Assembly: GCA_017506865.1 (NCBI GenBank)
Contig: JAFCMP010000515.1
Coordinates: forward strand, 310,001 to 374,000
Length of the DNA: 64,000 nt
Origin: Tribonema minus
Lineage: Eukaryota; Sar; Xanthophyceae; Tribonematales; Tribonemataceae
Direction of reading: 5' to 3'
Shown: positions 12,417 through 25,000 of the stretch, piece by piece
How positions within the stretch are numbered: position 1 is the first letter of the stretch
How the letters are laid out: each line of letters starts with the position of its first letter
The notes under the pieces: generated by a model
Database searches by the model: none
What the model was told of the DNA's origin: nothing
What the model saw: only the letters and a program-made list of their open reading frames with translations
Program-made: the position numbers and the translations under genes

Positions 12417-14660
12417 ATGAAGGCTCCCATGCTGATCGCCACAGCGGCTGTGGTCATTGGCTACGGAACTGCATTTTTCGCAGCCAGGCCTCGGTCAACT
12501 GTTGCTCGTGAGTGCTACACGCTGGTTGGTGTCTCATATTGCAGCAGCTTGTCTGCTTTGTGCGCTGTCGAGACTCGCCTGCAATTTCTTATTGCTGTTC
12601 ACCAGGATTGCGCTTCACCACACTTCGCCGTTGCGTCTTCGTTTTGTTGCCGTTTCCCGATGTGCAGGGCCAAGCGCTGTTGGAGCGCTGACGATGCAAG
12701 TGTCTTACGACTACCAGGGTTCCAGCAGCTCTGCGTACGAGGACAAGCTTGACGCCAAATCAGCACTCCTGTCTGCCATTGGGTCTGGGGTCGGCAAGGG
12801 ATACTACATGACTAGTCGCTCGGCAGCCAAGTGAGCGCAGCTTTGTTTACAAGTAGCATGCCTTGCTGCCTGCATCCCATTGCAACTGGTCTTGACATTG
12901 CTTGTTGCTGAAGGCAACGAGTTTTGCAAGTAGCTTGCCTTGCTGCCTGCTTCCCATTGCAATTGGTGTTGATGTTGCTTGTTGCTTGAGGCAACGAGTT
13001 TTACGTTGTGTACCCGTTGCGCGTGTGTTTTTGCAGGGACATCAAGAAGGCCATTGTGGATCTGGAGACTTCGGGGGCAGATATGGCAGTGAAGTTCCCA
13101 TCGTGAGTCACTCATGAGCTGCTAACTCATGAGCTGCTAACCTTAACAGGCCATGCTGTCATGAACAGCGGCTGCAAGCTGCACAAGATTTATGCTGCAG
13201 CACAAAGTCGTTGTGCCGCGACGGCTGTGTAGTGTCTAGGCATTTCTGCAGCTAGGTTATAATCACTGGGAGGTCCGAGGCTGTGCAGCAGCAGCTACAG
13301 AGCAGCGAGCGCTGCCGGTGTTGCGCCACATTCGAAGCAGGAACAGAAAATTCTGAGGTTGCATGTGAAGTGTACGCCATACTGCACAGCTGTAGGCAGT
13401 GCGGGCCACCAGCAAGGCGCTTCATTGCAAGCAACACAGTTATATTCGAGCAAAGCGTCGATATACAACATACATGTATACATTGGCATGCCATGAGCCC
13501 GGCGCAGCATGACCACATATGCCTGCACAATCTGCTCTGGCACCAGGGGGGCACCACCTCTGGCCAGCGTGCTCATGACGAACATTGCCACTCAGCTGCT
13601 GCGCAGGAGCAACATCGTTGATTGAAACACCAAGCACCACTTTTGAACTGCTCACTCCCAAACCGTGCCTGCTTGCCTGCCGTACGCGCAGCGACTTTGC
13701 AACGCTGGATGGGCGCTGGAAGCTGCTGTACAGCAGCAACATCTTTGGCGTGGGGAGGCTGTCGCCGCTCACCCTGGACGAGGTGTACCAAGTAGTTGAC
13801 ACCGCGGGCAACTCCATCAAGAACGTCGTGTACGCAACGCTGTCGCCGCCGCTCTTCGGTGAGTAGTCATTGCGCACTTACGTAGTGTCGTTGGTGAGAG
13901 CAGTCCTTACGCGTTCACGTATGCGCAAGGAAGTGGGGTCCTGAACATGCACACTTGTTGAGGCAACGTCAGTGTCAGGGCTTGGCTTACGTCAAGTTGG
14001 TGTGCGCAATGCACTGCGCATCGTGATGATGGAGTGCGTCGCGTATGCGGTAACTCTACCCTAATGATGCTGATGAGATGTAGGCGGTTTTCGCCCTGCT
14101 TCAACGAGCGCGGTCTGCCTAAAGTATGCACAAGAGGCAATCAACAGGTTGGTGGGAGACGTTTCGACCTAACCCCAACCCTAATTTCAGTCCTGGGGAA
14201 TACCAAAGGGGCGCTGGAGCTATTGCAGGCTGCTGCAAGGTCGGCACCCCACCACGTGCACATGCATTCGCTTTCTGTGGCATCGCTGCCTGAAGCTTTC
14301 ATGCTAACACACACAGTCCAGCAGTGCAGGCGTGACAGCATCTGCACCCCAGTAGAGCTGCTCTGCACAGCCAAATCTTGTCTGTAGAAACTTGGTTGAT
14401 GATGAGTGCCATAGCGCAGCACTGCGCTCACTGTGACACATGCAGCTGCCAACGCTTCCTTGATCGCACTGTTGTACTCCCTGCATGGCCGGCTGGCCGA
14501 CACGCCATTGTGCACAGCCAAATCTTGTCTGTAGAAACTTGGTTGATGATGAGTGCCATAGCGCAGCACTGCGCTCACTGTGACACATGCAGCTGCCAAC
14601 GCTTCCTTGATCGCACTGTTGTACTCCCTGCTTGGCCGGCTGGCCGACACGCCATTGTGT

Positions 14661-14692
<32 letters not shown>

Positions 14693-16860
14693 TGCGCGCA
14701 ACACTCCGCAGTAGAGTGTACATGTGTTCGTAGACTTTTGGAGTACGCGCGTTTGTAGTACAGTGTTGGTTGAAACACTGTGCTCCTCATTGTAGTGTTT
14801 GTTGAAACACTGTGCTCCTCAGTGCTCAGCTGGCCCGCATGACATGTGCTCACAACAATACAGACGCACACATCGCCATCGCATCGTAGGGATAGAGTCA
14901 AACTACACATCATAGTACCAGGGCGATGCTGCTCGCGGCCACGGCGCCAAAACACGAGCTTGCACCGTGCTCACGCACACCTGCTAGAGGTCGTCAGTCC
15001 GGCACGCTGCAGCTGTACCGCTTGTCGCTGCTCCACAACGTTCGCGTAGGCCCCGCTGCTACCCCCAACCCTGACCCCAACAGCAGCATTGTCACAAATG
15101 TCTGTAGCAGTCGACATGAAAATATACGCTGCTGCGCGTCACTCGCATGACGAGGCAGTGCTCCACAGGCCGGAAAGCGCCGCAGCATGCGCCCCGTTGT
15201 GCTGCTGCGGCCTCTTCCTTTAGTGAAACGAATCAGAAGATCGTAGAGCTCTAGATGACAAGGAGTGGTTAGCCGCAAGTGCCTTCCACCAATAACCGTG
15301 GTCGCCGCTGCTGCAGTCATCGGCCACGAGAGTCAAGCTGTCGCACCATATCCACAGTAGTCTTACACACGCCATTGCTGCTGGCCCGCCGCCGCACTGC
15401 AGAGACGACATGGGGGCGGTTCCCGGTGCAAGCCGTTGCCAATGCGGCAAAGAGGGTCAATGAGCGCATATCCTTCCCCGTGGACTTCGCCCTGGACCAC
15501 ACCTTCGAGATCACAAGTGCAGAGTACCCTGCTCAGGTGGGACATGGTGTTGAAGCTGATATTTGAAGTTGGTACTTGGTGTCTCAGATGAGCCGCGTCG
15601 CGGTGTCAAGGCCGATGATGCAGCAAGGGGGGGGGTTGGGGGGCTACGTTTTGGTAATTCAATCAATGTATTGATGTATTCTGTATTCACACGTACTAGA
15701 AGTGCCTTAAAAGTTACATCTGGAAGTATAGACTATCGTATGTTTACGACAAGCAAGAGATTTTGAAAGACGATCCACAATGACCAGTAAACGACGACGA
15801 TGACGAGCCGTAAGATTGCCCTGAGCACTGCAACACACATGCGCTGGCACACTTGCTAGTCTATGGGTACATGCTGGGTGCCAGGAAGTTAGTCTTGCAG
15901 CAAGTGTGCAAGTGTCATGGATGGTCGTGTAGAGTGATGAGAGGCATGCGTTCGTGGTTTTGGGGGACATAATGCAAGTGCGCAAAGTCACTGTATCAGG
16001 AGTGTGTACTGGACTTTCTGCAATAATGCCTCCGATGTCTCCCGCACCCCCTGCAGTGGCGTGATTCACCCTTGATCGAGTTGGTGTAGAATTTTCCCTG
16101 GAGATAAAGACTGCGCCAGCTGAAACTACCGGCGCTAATGGACTCCCTTCACTGTCGCATACGTGTGCCTCTGCAGTTGAAGATAGCACTGAAGGAGACC
16201 AAGATCGTCAACTGCGAGAAGCCAGAGCAGCGGTCGTTGGCTGTGCCTGCGATCCGCCCGTTGGCGCAGGTGGGCAAGCGTTGAGCAGTGCTGCACGTGC
16301 GATGCGTTGATGAGCAATGCTGTATAGAGCAATGTGGAGCATTGCTGTCGTCAGCAACGCGCACTGATGGTGCGCCGCTGTGACTGGCGCGTTTGGTGAC
16401 GTGTAAATTTACTTGTACTTGAGACACCACAAATGGTATCTGTGAACATGTACAGGGTTGTATGATTTATCACAAGCTGTCGGGTAGATTGGGGGCAATG
16501 CAGCCACGGCTACATATGTTCCCAGTCCGTGCTGCGGCGCAAGCAATGTGCAACCAACGCTTATATATAATGTATGGATGTGGTCATTTGAGCTGCTGAC
16601 ACTAACGCTGCAGACAAAACCTCTCTCAATATTCACACCCTAGTGCCCAGCTCGAGTTCCACCAGTGTAGGGCTGCTCTACTGTGCAACACCTCACTCGC
16701 GCTGCGTCGCCGCATGCAGATCGGAGCCGGCAAGTTTGACACCACCTACATGGACGACGACCTCCGCATCAGCAGGGGCACCCTGGGAGAGATCCGCGTT
16801 TTCCAGCGGAGCACTGAGGATGCCTCCGTTGACTACAGCAGCTCTGCCAACTACGCATGA
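12417..16860 (+). CDS. Plastid lipid-associated protein (PAP/fibrillin)
   Basis: Seven exons join in phase: 12417-12507, 12668-12830, 13037-13102, 13692-13858, 15403-15536, 16177-16269 and 16720-16860, giving 284 residues. The first exon encodes a hydrophobic signal-peptide-like stretch (residues 4-19) ending GTA, followed by FFAARPRS, a small basic segment. This resembles the bipartite presequences with Phe at the cleavage site used by red-lineage secondary plastids. The mature part has PAP/fibrillin landmarks: an N-terminal helix pair, DGRWKLLYSSN, a central beta-barrel region and the C-terminal TTYMDDDLRISRG. Fibrillins are lipocalin-like proteins of thylakoids and plastoglobules that bind isoprenoid quinones or other lipids. 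The family is clear; which fibrillin class it belongs to is not. Introns 2 and 4 contain local tandem duplications. Confidence 0.9.
12849..13006 (+). repeat. Tandem duplication of about 80 bp in PAP/fibrillin intron 2
   Basis: Two diverged copies share CAAGTAGC, CTTGCTGCCTGC, CCCATTGCAA and GGCAACGAGTTTT blocks in the same order. They fill most of the intron between 12830 and 13037. A separate 16-bp unit is doubled just after the next donor, near 13110-13142. Confidence 0.8.
14365..14692 (+). repeat. 147-bp direct duplication followed by a run of 31 C, PAP/fibrillin intron 4
   Basis: Copy 1 (14365-14511) and copy 2 (14512-14658) are almost identical, with one obvious mismatch, so the duplication is recent. 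A run of 31 C (14662-14692) follows directly. Both lie in the intron between 13858 and 15403. Confidence 0.92.
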
Positions 16861-17826
16861 CCTGATGAGCAGGCTCGGCTGAGAGTGGGTGTGCAGCGGC
16901 GACGGGCACTTGAAGTTGAAGTAGGTGTTGTGTGTTTGCTTTTGTGCCTGGCGCCGTGTGTGGCGGTGCTGCGAGTGTTGTCCCCGGCCCTAATTTGGGC
17001 GTAGCTCTGCTGATCGTTTTAGAGATGGTATGCCAGCCGCTGAAGGTGTCCCTGCTTGCCAAAGAAAACTTGTTGCAGCTGTTGCGCTGCAAGTCAAATG
17101 TACGTGCACCCTTTCTGCTACCTTCCTGTCATCTGTGCTGTCTGCTGCCATGATTGTGTTGTCTTCTGAAGTGCTGCGTCTTGAAAAGTGGAGAAGTACA
17201 TGGCTTTGGTATGACCAATTCTTTGTTGATGATCCTACTGTGCAACAACTTGCACTCACAAAGGGGCACTGCGACTTTGGATTCTTTAGTGCCACCATCG
17301 GGCTCAGCTGACATGTGCTGAGCCTACAAGCCGCACCGCACGCACTAAAACGTGGGACACAACGGCGTCAATTCCTGCATGTGGTAGTCTACTGAGCCAC
17401 AATGCTCAACGCAAAGCAGCTGCTTCCCTGGCGAACTGCTGCTATGGCCACTGAGATGGCTTGATGAACGGCGAAGCAGGTCATCGTCAGCGCAAGGCAA
17501 GTGTGTTCATGCCCTGAATGGTGCGCAATGCAACGGCACACATGCCACACATCTTGATGCTATGTAGAGCTGCACAAACCTGGACACACTTCAACAGCCG
17601 CACAGAAGGCATGTTGGTATGCACCACATTAGCACGCGCATCACAACACATCACAACAAAGAGAGCATGAGTCACCACTCCAGGCACCTCGCAAACGGGA
17701 GAACCTGTACATGTAAGGAGTGCATTGCACAGCAGCCACTGTGACCGCTGCCGCATAAGGCGGCCGCGAGTCACGCCACGATAACGAACCCGACCAGCAT
17801 GGGGCGATTTCTACGAGAGTCGTGGT
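16861..17826. other. Convergent 3' intergenic region
   Basis: This lies between the stop codons of PAP/fibrillin (plus) and U2SURP (minus). It is less GC-rich than the exons. An AAGTTG-type motif sits at about 16908-16922. No coding segment with family resemblance was found. Confidence 0.5.
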
Positions 17827-20495
17827 CTAATCCCACCGACTCTTTTTCAAACCCCCCAAGTCTGGCTCCGCTGCGGGCCGATCCGCGTCGCTGCCGTCGC
17901 TCGATGCGCTCTTGCTGTGCGCTCGCTTCTCCCCCTTGCCCTTCGCCGCCGCTGCTGCCGCTGCTGCTGGCGGCGGCGGCGGGGGCGCGGGCAGCGGCGG
18001 GCGCGGCGGCGGCGGCAGCGCCAGCGGCACGCCGTCAATGTCTTCGTCGTCGCTGCTGCTCTCGGCAGCAGCGGCAGCGGCAGCAGCGGCAGGTTGAGCA
18101 GCAGCCGGCGCCTCCGCGAGCGGCACGCCGTCCACATCGCTGTCCGATCCGGAGTTGTTATCGCCGGCAGCACTGGGCTCCGCCCCGAGCGCACGGCCCG
18201 CCGCCTTGGCCTTGACGTACGCGTTGAGGTGGTTGAGGCGGTTGAAGAGGTCGAGCGCGCTCATCGCGTCGGACACGTGGAGCCCCGCCTGGCGCGCCTT
18301 GCGCTCCAGCGCGGCGCGGTCCATGTCCTCCTCGCGCACGTCGCCCGCGGCGGTGGCGCCCTCCACCGCAGCCATGTCCGCGGGCGCGCGCATGAGCGAC
18401 GCCTCGAGGCCCGTGAGGAAGAGCGGCGGGTAGATGGACCAGTCGGACCAGACGGCCAGCAGCGCCAGGACGCGCTCGCGCAGCTGGCGCGCCGTGAGGC
18501 GCCCCGCGATCCCCCGCAGAGCCGTGCCCAGGGCCTCAAATACCTGGTTTGCAACGGAGGGGGGGAAATGGTAGTGGCGGTGCGCGTGCGGAACGTGACA
18601 CTGTGGATCAGATGTCGTCAATATGGGGGGGGGGGGGGGGGGGTGCGCGGGAAGGTCTGCTTGGTGCGAGTGCACGGCAAATGCGCAGCGAGGTGTACGG
18701 ATACAGGTACTGTGTGCCTGCGATTATGCTGATCGATGCGCCAAGGGCCTGACTGCATTTCTGCTACGGAGGCGTGATGGCAGGTGTGTCATGTTGGTGA
18801 GAGGGCCCCATGCTGCTGTTGTCTGACCACGGTGACCCAACAGAAAACGCATTTGATACCACAATCAGCTGTAGTTTTGGAGCACACGCTCAATGGCTTG
18901 CAGCTGACTGACACAATGTCACCGCGGCGAATATGCACACCGCTCTGCAGCACACACTAGCCATAGTACTCTGCAGCGCACAACGGGGTGAACAGTACAG
19001 CTAAGCAGCACACAGTAACCAGAGTGCTATGCCACCCAAAACCGAACATTTGAAGGCCCAACACCATGCAGCCTTGCGACCATGCACATGCAAACAGGGG
19101 GCATGTTATGCGTGCTCTGCTCAAGTACTTCTGCCAGTGCACAGTGCACACAACTCTTGCGCAATACATACGAGTACATCTGCTGTACACCTGCAGTACA
19201 CCAGGCCGAAGACACCCCCTCACCTGCGGCAAGCAGCTCTGCAGCAGCGTCCGGAAGCTCGTGGCGTTCCGCACCGGCGCCGCGCTGTTGTGCAGCACGT
19301 CCGACACCAGGTACAGCCGCGCCACGATCACCGGCGGCGGCGGCGGCGCCGGCCCATCCTCACTGATTATCCTTCCCGCCTCCATCAGGCTCTCCGACAG
19401 GATCTCCACCACGTGCGCGCTGCACTCCGAGTTGTCGAGCGCTGCCCCCATAGCCTCGCGGATGAGGCGCCGACTCGGCATGGTGAGTCGCCCCAGAAGT
19501 TCGCGGAAGTTGTCCTCCTCGGGCTGCGGCATGCGGCCCACGGGTCCGCCGCGCTCGCGCTCCGCCTCGCGCGCCTTCTCCAGCTGCCGCCCCGTCATGT
19601 ACTTGTACCTGGGGCAGGTGAGAGTTGGAGGGGTGGAGTGCAGACAGCGGAGAAGGCATGGAATGAGCGCCATGCACTCGCGAAACCTGCGTCACTGAGC
19701 ACAGCACTGCGCGGTTTGTGCTTAGCACCTGTCCTCACCAGCAAACATCGTGAGTTGCCCCCAACAGGAGACATCATAATTTGCCTGCCGGTAGCCATAC
19801 ATACCAGCAACGGGCTGCCTGCTGCACATGCGATGCACCCAACCATCCTGTAGAGCCGACCCAGATTTACGTCGTGCATGGCGCCTGACAAGTACGTTGT
19901 CAGCCCAGATTGACGCGTAGCACACCCGTAACTGAAGCACCGCACCATTACCATGCTGGCATACCTCTCAGCCTGCGCGCCTGGGCAGGGTCGATAGCGA
20001 CATGTAACTGCCACAGCGCATCACACACGCTTGCGTACCTCTCCGCCTGCGCCTTGCCGGGGTCCTTGGCGGCCTCCTCCCTCTCCTTCTCCATGCGCTC
20101 CCGCCGCCGCTCCCTCTCCCTCTTCTTCTCCAGCTCCCTCTCCTCCTCGCTGTCCGGCTCGTCCTCCGGCTCCGCGGGCGGTATCCAGAACGCCCCCCCC
20201 ACCACCATCTGGAACGGGCGCTGGCGCCACCTGCGCTCGCGGTCGCCCATCGCGAACGCGTACGCGCGCCAGCGGTAGTACGTCCCCTCCTCGCTCGTGT
20301 AGTTGGTGAGGAAGTCGAAGTCGGGGTTGCTGGACTCGCGCTGGATGAGCCGGTCCTCGAGCGCCGCGCCGTCCTTGGCGACGTAGCGCGCGGTGCGGTC
20401 GATCAGGTAGCGCCGCCCCTCGTCGCGCGGCAGCACCACCACCACCTTCTGATCGCCCTCCTGCATCTCGCGCTCAGCGAGGGGCTCCGCGCCGC

Positions 20496-20530
<35 letters not shown>

Positions 20531-21582
20531 TCCACAGCGCGCGGCGCCATCGACGCATTGACGGCGGCGACCGCGGCCTCGGCGACCGCGCGCGCCGCGC
20601 TGTTGGCGCTGGCCGGCAGCCCCGCGGAGGCGAGCAGCGCCGGCAGCGTGGGCGGCGACGCCGACGGCGGCGGCCCGAGCACGGTGATGGCGTTGGGGTC
20701 ATTGGGCTTGGCGGCGGCGCCGTCGCGCGCGTCAAGCGTCTGCGGCGGCAGGTCCGAGACCTTGGTCTCCTCGCCGATGCTGCGCTCGAGCTTGCTGATG
20801 GGCTTGCCCCAGCCGATCTGGATGGACATGCCCTCGACGTCCTTGCCCTGCATGGCCTCGCGCGCCGCCTCCGCGTCGCCGCGCCGCCAGAAGCTCACGA
20901 AGCCGCAGTTGCGCCGCCGCGCGCGCTCCTCGTCTGTGCGCGGCCACATGATCTTGATGCTGTAGATCTCGCCGAACGCGCTGAAGATCTCGTTCAGCCG
21001 CTCCTCCGTCACCGTTGGCGCCAGAAAACCGATGTAGAGGTTGGTGCTCGTGGGGTCCCCGTCCTCGATGGACGCCCTGCCGAAGTCGCCCCCGCCCCCG
21101 CCCACCGGCGCCGCTCCTGGATTCTCCTGCCGCTGCTTGATTTCTTCGAGGAAGGCGTCCATCTCTCGCCGTTTCTTGGCAGCGGCGGCAGATGCAGCGC
21201 CGCCGGCGCCGCCGGGTAAGGCAGGGCCGCCGCCGCGGGAGTCGTCCCCACCGGGGCCGCGCGGCGTCCCTCCGCTCTGGATCTCTAGCGCCACCCTCTC
21301 CATTTCGCTCATGGGCTTCGATTGAGGAGCATAAATGCTGCCGCCGGTCTTCAAAAAGCTCTTGCCGCCGCCGCCGCCGCTGTCGCCTTCAAAGCTGGCG
21401 GCAAACTCCTGAAACAGGCTCGCTGCCTCCGCTTCAGCTGCCTTTTTCTTGGCCTCCGCGGCCTCCTTCTCCTTCTGGAATCGGGTCTTCTTCTGCTTGC
21501 CCACCTCGAAGCTCTGAAGCTTGGAGGCCGTCAGATTTTGCTTGCTTCCAGGCTTCAGCATGGCGAAGGTGGGATCAGACAT
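17827..21582 (-). CDS. U2SURP: U2 snRNP-associated SURP protein (SR140)
   Basis: Three minus-strand exons (21582-20039, 19608-19224, 18543-17827) join in phase to give 881 residues. The N-terminus is charged and coiled. An RRM spans about residues 178-257 with LYIGFLAP (RNP2) and CGFVSF (RNP1). A SURP/SWAP module follows at about 393-440 (ESSNPDFDFL). A CID domain, related to RNA polymerase II CTD-binding domains, spans about 525-700 (VARLYLVSDVLHNSAA), and an acidic, Ala-rich tail ends in KKSRWD. This domain order is that of U2SURP, a U2 snRNP-associated splicing factor acting in the nucleus. Start at 21582 gives the conserved short basic N-terminus; an in-frame ATG at 21636 is possible. Intron 2 has a 19-base G-run on the plus strand, so C on the sense strand. 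The gene is divergent from the HMG-CoA synthase fusion. Confidence 0.92.
18625..18643 (-). repeat. Homopolymer of 19 G (C on sense strand) in U2SURP intron 2
   Basis: It lies 82 bp upstream of the exon 3 acceptor in the minus-strand sense, so it reads as a poly-C tract in the pre-mRNA. Confidence 0.85.
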
Positions 21583-22075
21583 GATGATGCTGGAGTTGAC
21601 CTTGTGTGATATGCTCCCTGTATGCACTGGCCGCACTCAGATCCTCTCCTATTGAACGATGCCCCCTAGTGACAATGATGTCGCCAGCGCGGCGGGATCC
21701 TGTCCCTCATCAGCCACAGCGTTGTGCTTCACAGCAAGCGAAGTCAACGCTCAGCAGCGAGGTGACCGATTTCCCGGGGTGTCTTTCGTGAAAGTTTCGT
21801 CACACACCTACCTCGGGACCTATCGGCAGCGCTTCCTGCTTCCTGTGCCTTGCATTGCTGTGCTACTGCTGGAATCGGACAGGTACGTGCAGCGCCATGG
21901 CGTCTGTATATCCGAACCTTGTGCCAAAATCACAGTTTGAATTGCGCGACGGAGGACAAAAATTTGTCGATGGCGTTGGCACATCTACTGGCGCACTTGC
22001 CTTAGTAGGTCGGTGTCCGAGTGCCCTACCTGACGCTTCAAAGCGCACTACTCTTCCTTGCTATGCAGCAGGGCT
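21583..22075. promoter_or_regulatory. Divergent intergenic region, putative bidirectional promoter
   Basis: These 493 bp lie between the start codons of U2SURP (minus) and the HMG-CoA synthase fusion (plus). No TATA box or recognised regulatory site was seen. Short open frames here show no family resemblance. Confidence 0.4.
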
Positions 22076-25000
22076 ATGAATGGCACAGCACATCACGCGG
22101 CAGGGAACTCGGATGAGGGAGGAGGATCGCGGCCGACCAACGTCGGCATTCTGGCTGCGGAGGTGTACTTCCCCAGCACCTATGTCGATCAGGCGGAGAT
22201 GGAGAAGGCGAATGGCGTCTCCAGCGGCAAGTACACCATCGGCCTGGGCCAACTGGAGATGGCGTTCACCGGCGACAGAGAGGACATTAACTCCATCGCC
22301 CTAACGGCATTAGCGGGGCTACTGGAGAAGTTCTCCATAGACCCCAACGATATCGGCAGGCTGGAGGTGGGCACAGAGACCCTCATCGACAAGAGCAAGT
22401 CCACCAAAACCGTCCTCATGTCCCTGCTCGGCGATAACCAAGATGTGGAGGGGGTCACAACGGTGAACGCCTGCTACGGAGGCACCGCCGCCCTGCTCAA
22501 CTCCATCGCGTGGATAGAGAGCAGCGCATGGGACGGCCGCTACGCCATCGTCGTCGCCGCCGACATTGCCGTCTACGCCGAGGGCCCCGCACGGCCCACG
22601 GGCGGCTGCGGCGCGGTGGCGGTGCTGATCGGGCCCGACGCGCCGCTGGCGGTGAACGCCTGCGCCCGCACCACGCACGCGTGCGACGTGTGGGACTTCT
22701 TTAAGCCGGACATGAGCAGCGAGTACCCGCGCGTGGATGGCGCACTCAGCCAGTCCTGCTACCTGCGCGCCATCGACGACTGCTACTCGCGCTTCGCGGA
22801 CAAGAAAGAGCGATCTACCGACGCCGCTGCTGCCACCGCCGCGCCGTACACCGCGGAGAGCGCCGACCACTTCCTCTTCCACTCCCCCTACAACAAGCTC
22901 GTGCAGAAGTCGTACGCGCGCCTGTTCTTCACGGATGCGCGCCGCTGCAGCGCCGCGGGGCGCCCCCTGCCCCCCCACCTCGCCCCCCTAGAGCCCTGGC
23001 TGGACGCCCCCCTGGAGGACACGTACAACGACGTCAAGCTCGCGGCAGCGCTCAAGGGGGTGGCGGCGGCGGCGTACAAGGCGCGCGTGGCCCCCGGCTG
23101 CGTGCTGAGCCAGCGCATCGGCAACACGTACACGGCGAGCGTCTTTGCCAACATAGCGTGTCTCGTGGACAGGGAGGGCGCCGCGCTCGACGGCGCACGC
23201 GTCGCCGTCTTCTCCTACGGCAGCGGCGCGCTCGCGACGCTGTACGAGCTCGTCGGCCGCGCCCCCACGTCAACAGCAGCCGGCTTCACGCTCGCGCGCA
23301 TGCAGGCGTCACTCGCCCTCGACGAGCGACTCGCAGCGCGCGAGAAGCTCACGGCGGAGGACCTCAGCGCGGCGCTGGCGGCGCGCGCGGCGGCGCACGA
23401 CGCGGCGCCCTTCGCGCCCGCGTACCTGCCGCAGCGCCTCTTCCCGGGCACGTTCTACCTGGCGGAGGTGCGCACGGACGCGACGCGGCGCTACGCGCGC
23501 GTGCCTGCCGACGCGTTGCGCTTGACCGGCGGCCCGCTGCTCGCCGCCGCCGCCGCGGCGAGCAACGGCAACGGCGTCGCCAACGGCGAGAACGGCACTC
23601 ACCACGCTGCGGAGGCGGCGGAAAGCGCAGCGGCAGCAGCCGCAGCAGCGGCGCCGGCGCCGGAGCAGCTGCAGCTGACGCTGCAGCCGCTGGTGGTGGC
23701 GGGGGTGGCGTGCGGTCTGCCGGGGCAGGCGAACGTGTTTGAGGCAGACAATCTGGAGAGGCTGCTGAGCGGGACGAGCTTCCTGGCGCCGCTGTGCGCG
23801 ACGAGCATCGGAGCGCTGCTGGAGAAGAACGTGGTGCAGGTGAGAGGAAACTGTTGTGGGCATGAGCGATATCAGGTGGAGATTGCATGTTTGCGGGCCT
23901 TTCGTGGGTACATCACGGTGGTTTGGTCGCATGCCAATGTGCGAGGAGGTAATAGCACAGTCTGCGGCAGGGCCTGGCGGGACTGCAGTACATTCACTCC
24001 ATGCTATGTAGACTCCCCTTGTGTTTACCAAAATGCGCAATGCCAGCAGGCCCCATGTGCCCCATGCACACCCGCTTTCGAAACGTCATGCATGTACGCC
24101 AGCGGTGACTGTGTGCACACAGCTGCTCTGCCGTTTACTGGCTGTGAGTAATCAGAAGCACACAGAGTGATGTTGCTCAACGCCCAAGCCAGTGTAGTTG
24201 TTCAAGCAGTCCTTTTGTTATGCCAGCATTGACTGTCTGCATACAGCAGCTGTGCTGTTTACTGCTTGGCTGCGAGTCATCAGAAGCAAAAGCCAGTGTA
24301 GTTGTTCAAGCAGTCATTTTGTGTCCAGCATCAGCTACAGTAATCGAAACAACACAGCAGTCAGGGCAGTGCGTAGTTTCTGTGGCAGTACGTACCAGAC
24401 ACAGGATGTACACTTTTGCATTCAGCACTGGGTTGAAGTTGACAGCCGAATTGGACTCGCTGAATTGTGCTTTGATTTTGATAGTGCTTGAATGGTTGAT
24501 CAGCATCTAAGTTGAACTTGAAGTTTAACAGTTGATGTTACCGTGTAGTTTATTGGCACCATGCAAGACAGAGGCCGCGTTGACACAATACACTAAAGAG
24601 GCTGTGTTGATGGATGCATGGAGTCTGATGCCACTGGCGGTGTCGCACCCAGCACGTGGTGTTCCTCGGCTAGATCATTGTCCATCATTTGAAGAGCCTT
24701 CTGAGGCACTTGCTTGGCGAACCCTCATTGGCACTCACCTGCTCCCCTGCACTGCCTGTCTGCTGCACATCACCAATTAACCCAACTCGCTAGTGCTGCG
24801 ACACCCTAATATGGCAGTACTTGTGAGTGCCTTCCGCCTTCTCCCGTGACCAAGCTGCTGACACTTTGCATATTGGACTTCGCTGCCTTTGCTATTGCAG
24901 TTGCGAAAATCACCGCCGGAGCGCATCGCCATTACGGAGGAGAGCCAGACCATAAGGGTGGCCGCCAGGCTGGGCAGCATGGACCTCACTAAGTACGGCG

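Noticed and set aside
22058-24151. HMG-CoA synthase as a separate 697-residue gene
   Set aside because: The extra residues after 23839 are intron translation. A clear donor at 23840 and phase-0 exons continue the ketosynthase domain begun before it.
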